The notes beneath the pieces were generated by a model. The model ran no database searches and was not told the DNA's origin. It saw only the letters and a list, made by a program, of their open reading frames with translations. Made by a program: the position numbers and the translations under genes. From assembly GCA_964580575.1 (NCBI GenBank), contig CAZOLJ010000152.1, forward strand, positions 1-5,872: a stretch of DNA of 5,872 nucleotides. The letters run 5' to 3'. How positions within the stretch are numbered: position 1 is the first letter of the stretch; every line of letters begins with the position of its first letter. Origin of the DNA: CAVPDE01 sp964580575 (GTDB lineage Bacteria; Desulfobacterota; DSM-4660; Desulfatiglandales; HGW-15). Below are positions 5,180-5,872 of this stretch, one piece after another.

Positions 5180-5872
5180 TCAGTTTGGTTTGGATACATT
5201 TGCATCCGCCCAGGCCTTGTTGAAGGTCGAAATCTCTTTTAGCAGCCGCTCCATGTCCTTGAGATCGGCAATTACGTCACCAATGGATATCTCACCGGCA
5301 AGGTAGCCTGCCCAGAACCGCTCCATTCTTTCTCCTGCAGCTTTGGCCTTTGCGAGCCGCTCAGACAGGCTCGTCCCCTGCAGGTAACGGCGCACATCCT
5401 GGTCCCATTTCCCAGGCAATTCACCGGTGGCCACGAAAGGCTTCACGACCTGGTCACGATAGAATTCCTTGAGTTCCATGTCGCTGCGCGCGCGAATCCA
5501 TTCAGAGTAGGTTGCGAGGATCTTGCTCATCAGCTTGAGTTGGGTACCAATCATGGACGCATCCCGCTCGAGGATCTGTGCAAGCGCCTGCCCATGCACT
5601 TGGCGAGCAATCAGACCGGAAAGCTTTGACAGCGAGGTACGTTCAGCATTGCTGATCTTGGCCTTTGCCTGGGTGTTGTTCTCCACCGTGCTGCCAACCT
5701 TGTTAATGCTGTCGACCAGTCCGCCTGTCGCCGTTTCGAAAGAGGTGGAAATGTCCTGTTTTGCAAACTGCTCGAGATCGGCGAAATACTCCGCGAGCAG
5801 GGCCAGGAGCTGGTTCGACGTATCGACCAACTGCTGGCGCTGTGCGAGAATCTCAATCTGATCCTTGATCGC
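5180..5872 (-). CDS. Alpha-helical protein of unknown function, 5'-truncated by window edge
   Basis: The frame is open to the right edge, giving 230 visible residues. The first in-frame candidate, TTG at 5830, has no ribosome site, and the 14 codons before it (AIKDQIEILAQRQQ) continue the same helical character, so the start is outside the window. The protein appears nearly all alpha-helical, with heptad-like stretches at about 1-37 (LLALLAEYFADLEQFAK), 75-125 (ISNAERTSLSKLSGLIAR onward) and 195-220 (DLKDMERLLKEISTF). A Gly/Ser/Thr-containing segment, TATGGLVDSINKVGSTVE, lies at about 47-64. Tryptophan-bearing helices occur in the C-terminal half (SEWIRARSD, RFWAGYLAGE). No catalytic motif, signal peptide or membrane span is visible. 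I do not recognise a family; a coiled-coil scaffold or an assembling helical-bundle protein are both possible. It is 14 bases upstream of the 127-residue gene. Confidence 0.85.
   Translation of the reverse strand, partial: AIKDQIEILAQRQQLVDTSNQLLALLAEYFADLEQFAKQDISTSFETATGGLVDSINKVGSTVENNTQAKAKISNAERTSLSKLSGLIARQVHGQALAQILERDASMIGTQLKLMSKILATYSEWIRARSDMELKEFYRDQVVKPFVATGELPGKWDQDVRRYLQGTSLSERLAKAKAAGERMERFWAGYLAGEISIGDVIADLKDMERLLKEISTFNKAWADANVSKPN

Noticed and set aside
5180..5830. Helical protein starting at TTG 5830
   Set aside because: No ribosome site precedes it, and the frame with helical character continues to the window edge.

Overview
The window reads as a bacterial chromosome of moderate GC. 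Two transcription directions meet near position 1495. No RNA gene, insertion sequence, CRISPR array or phage structural gene was seen. The left-hand sensor kinase carries a C-terminal cysteine motif that I associate, from memory, with sensor kinases of sulfate-reducing and related Deltaproteobacteria (Desulfobacterota). That is the only taxonomic hint and it is weak.

Left part (3-1493, plus strand): the 3' portion of a cytoplasmic-type PAS/histidine kinase gene. Its reading frame is open to the window edge with no usable start, so the gene begins outside the window. It ends 6 bases before the stop codon of the convergent operon, and a small hairpin spans both stops.

Right part (1500-5872, minus strand): seven consecutive same-strand genes, read from right to left. 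In order of transcription they are: (1) a 5'-truncated, alpha-helical protein of unknown function; (2) a 127-residue protein with a charged N-terminus and an apolar helical C-terminus; then a 288-base gap that may hold an internal promoter; (3) a 108-residue protein; (4) a 275-residue protein; (5) a 111-residue protein; (6) a 105-residue cysteine-containing small protein; (7) a 356-residue metal-dependent amidohydrolase with an EF-hand calcium loop inserted near its N-terminus. Proteins 3, 4 and 5 share one layout: an amphipathic helix, then a beta-rich half ending in a conserved strand followed by Pro. I read this as a small domain of the Trypco2 (trypsin-co-occurring) type. Protein 4 adds a bacterial Ig-like domain.

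How they may work together (inference): three divergent copies of one small domain in a tight operon, with two helical proteins on one side and a putative hydrolase on the other, look like a multi-subunit accessory system. Trypco-type domains are known from predicted bacterial conflict and signalling gene clusters that carry proteases and NTPases. No protease, NTPase or obvious toxin is visible here, so any defence role depends on genes beyond the right edge. The cluster is the most interesting part of the window.
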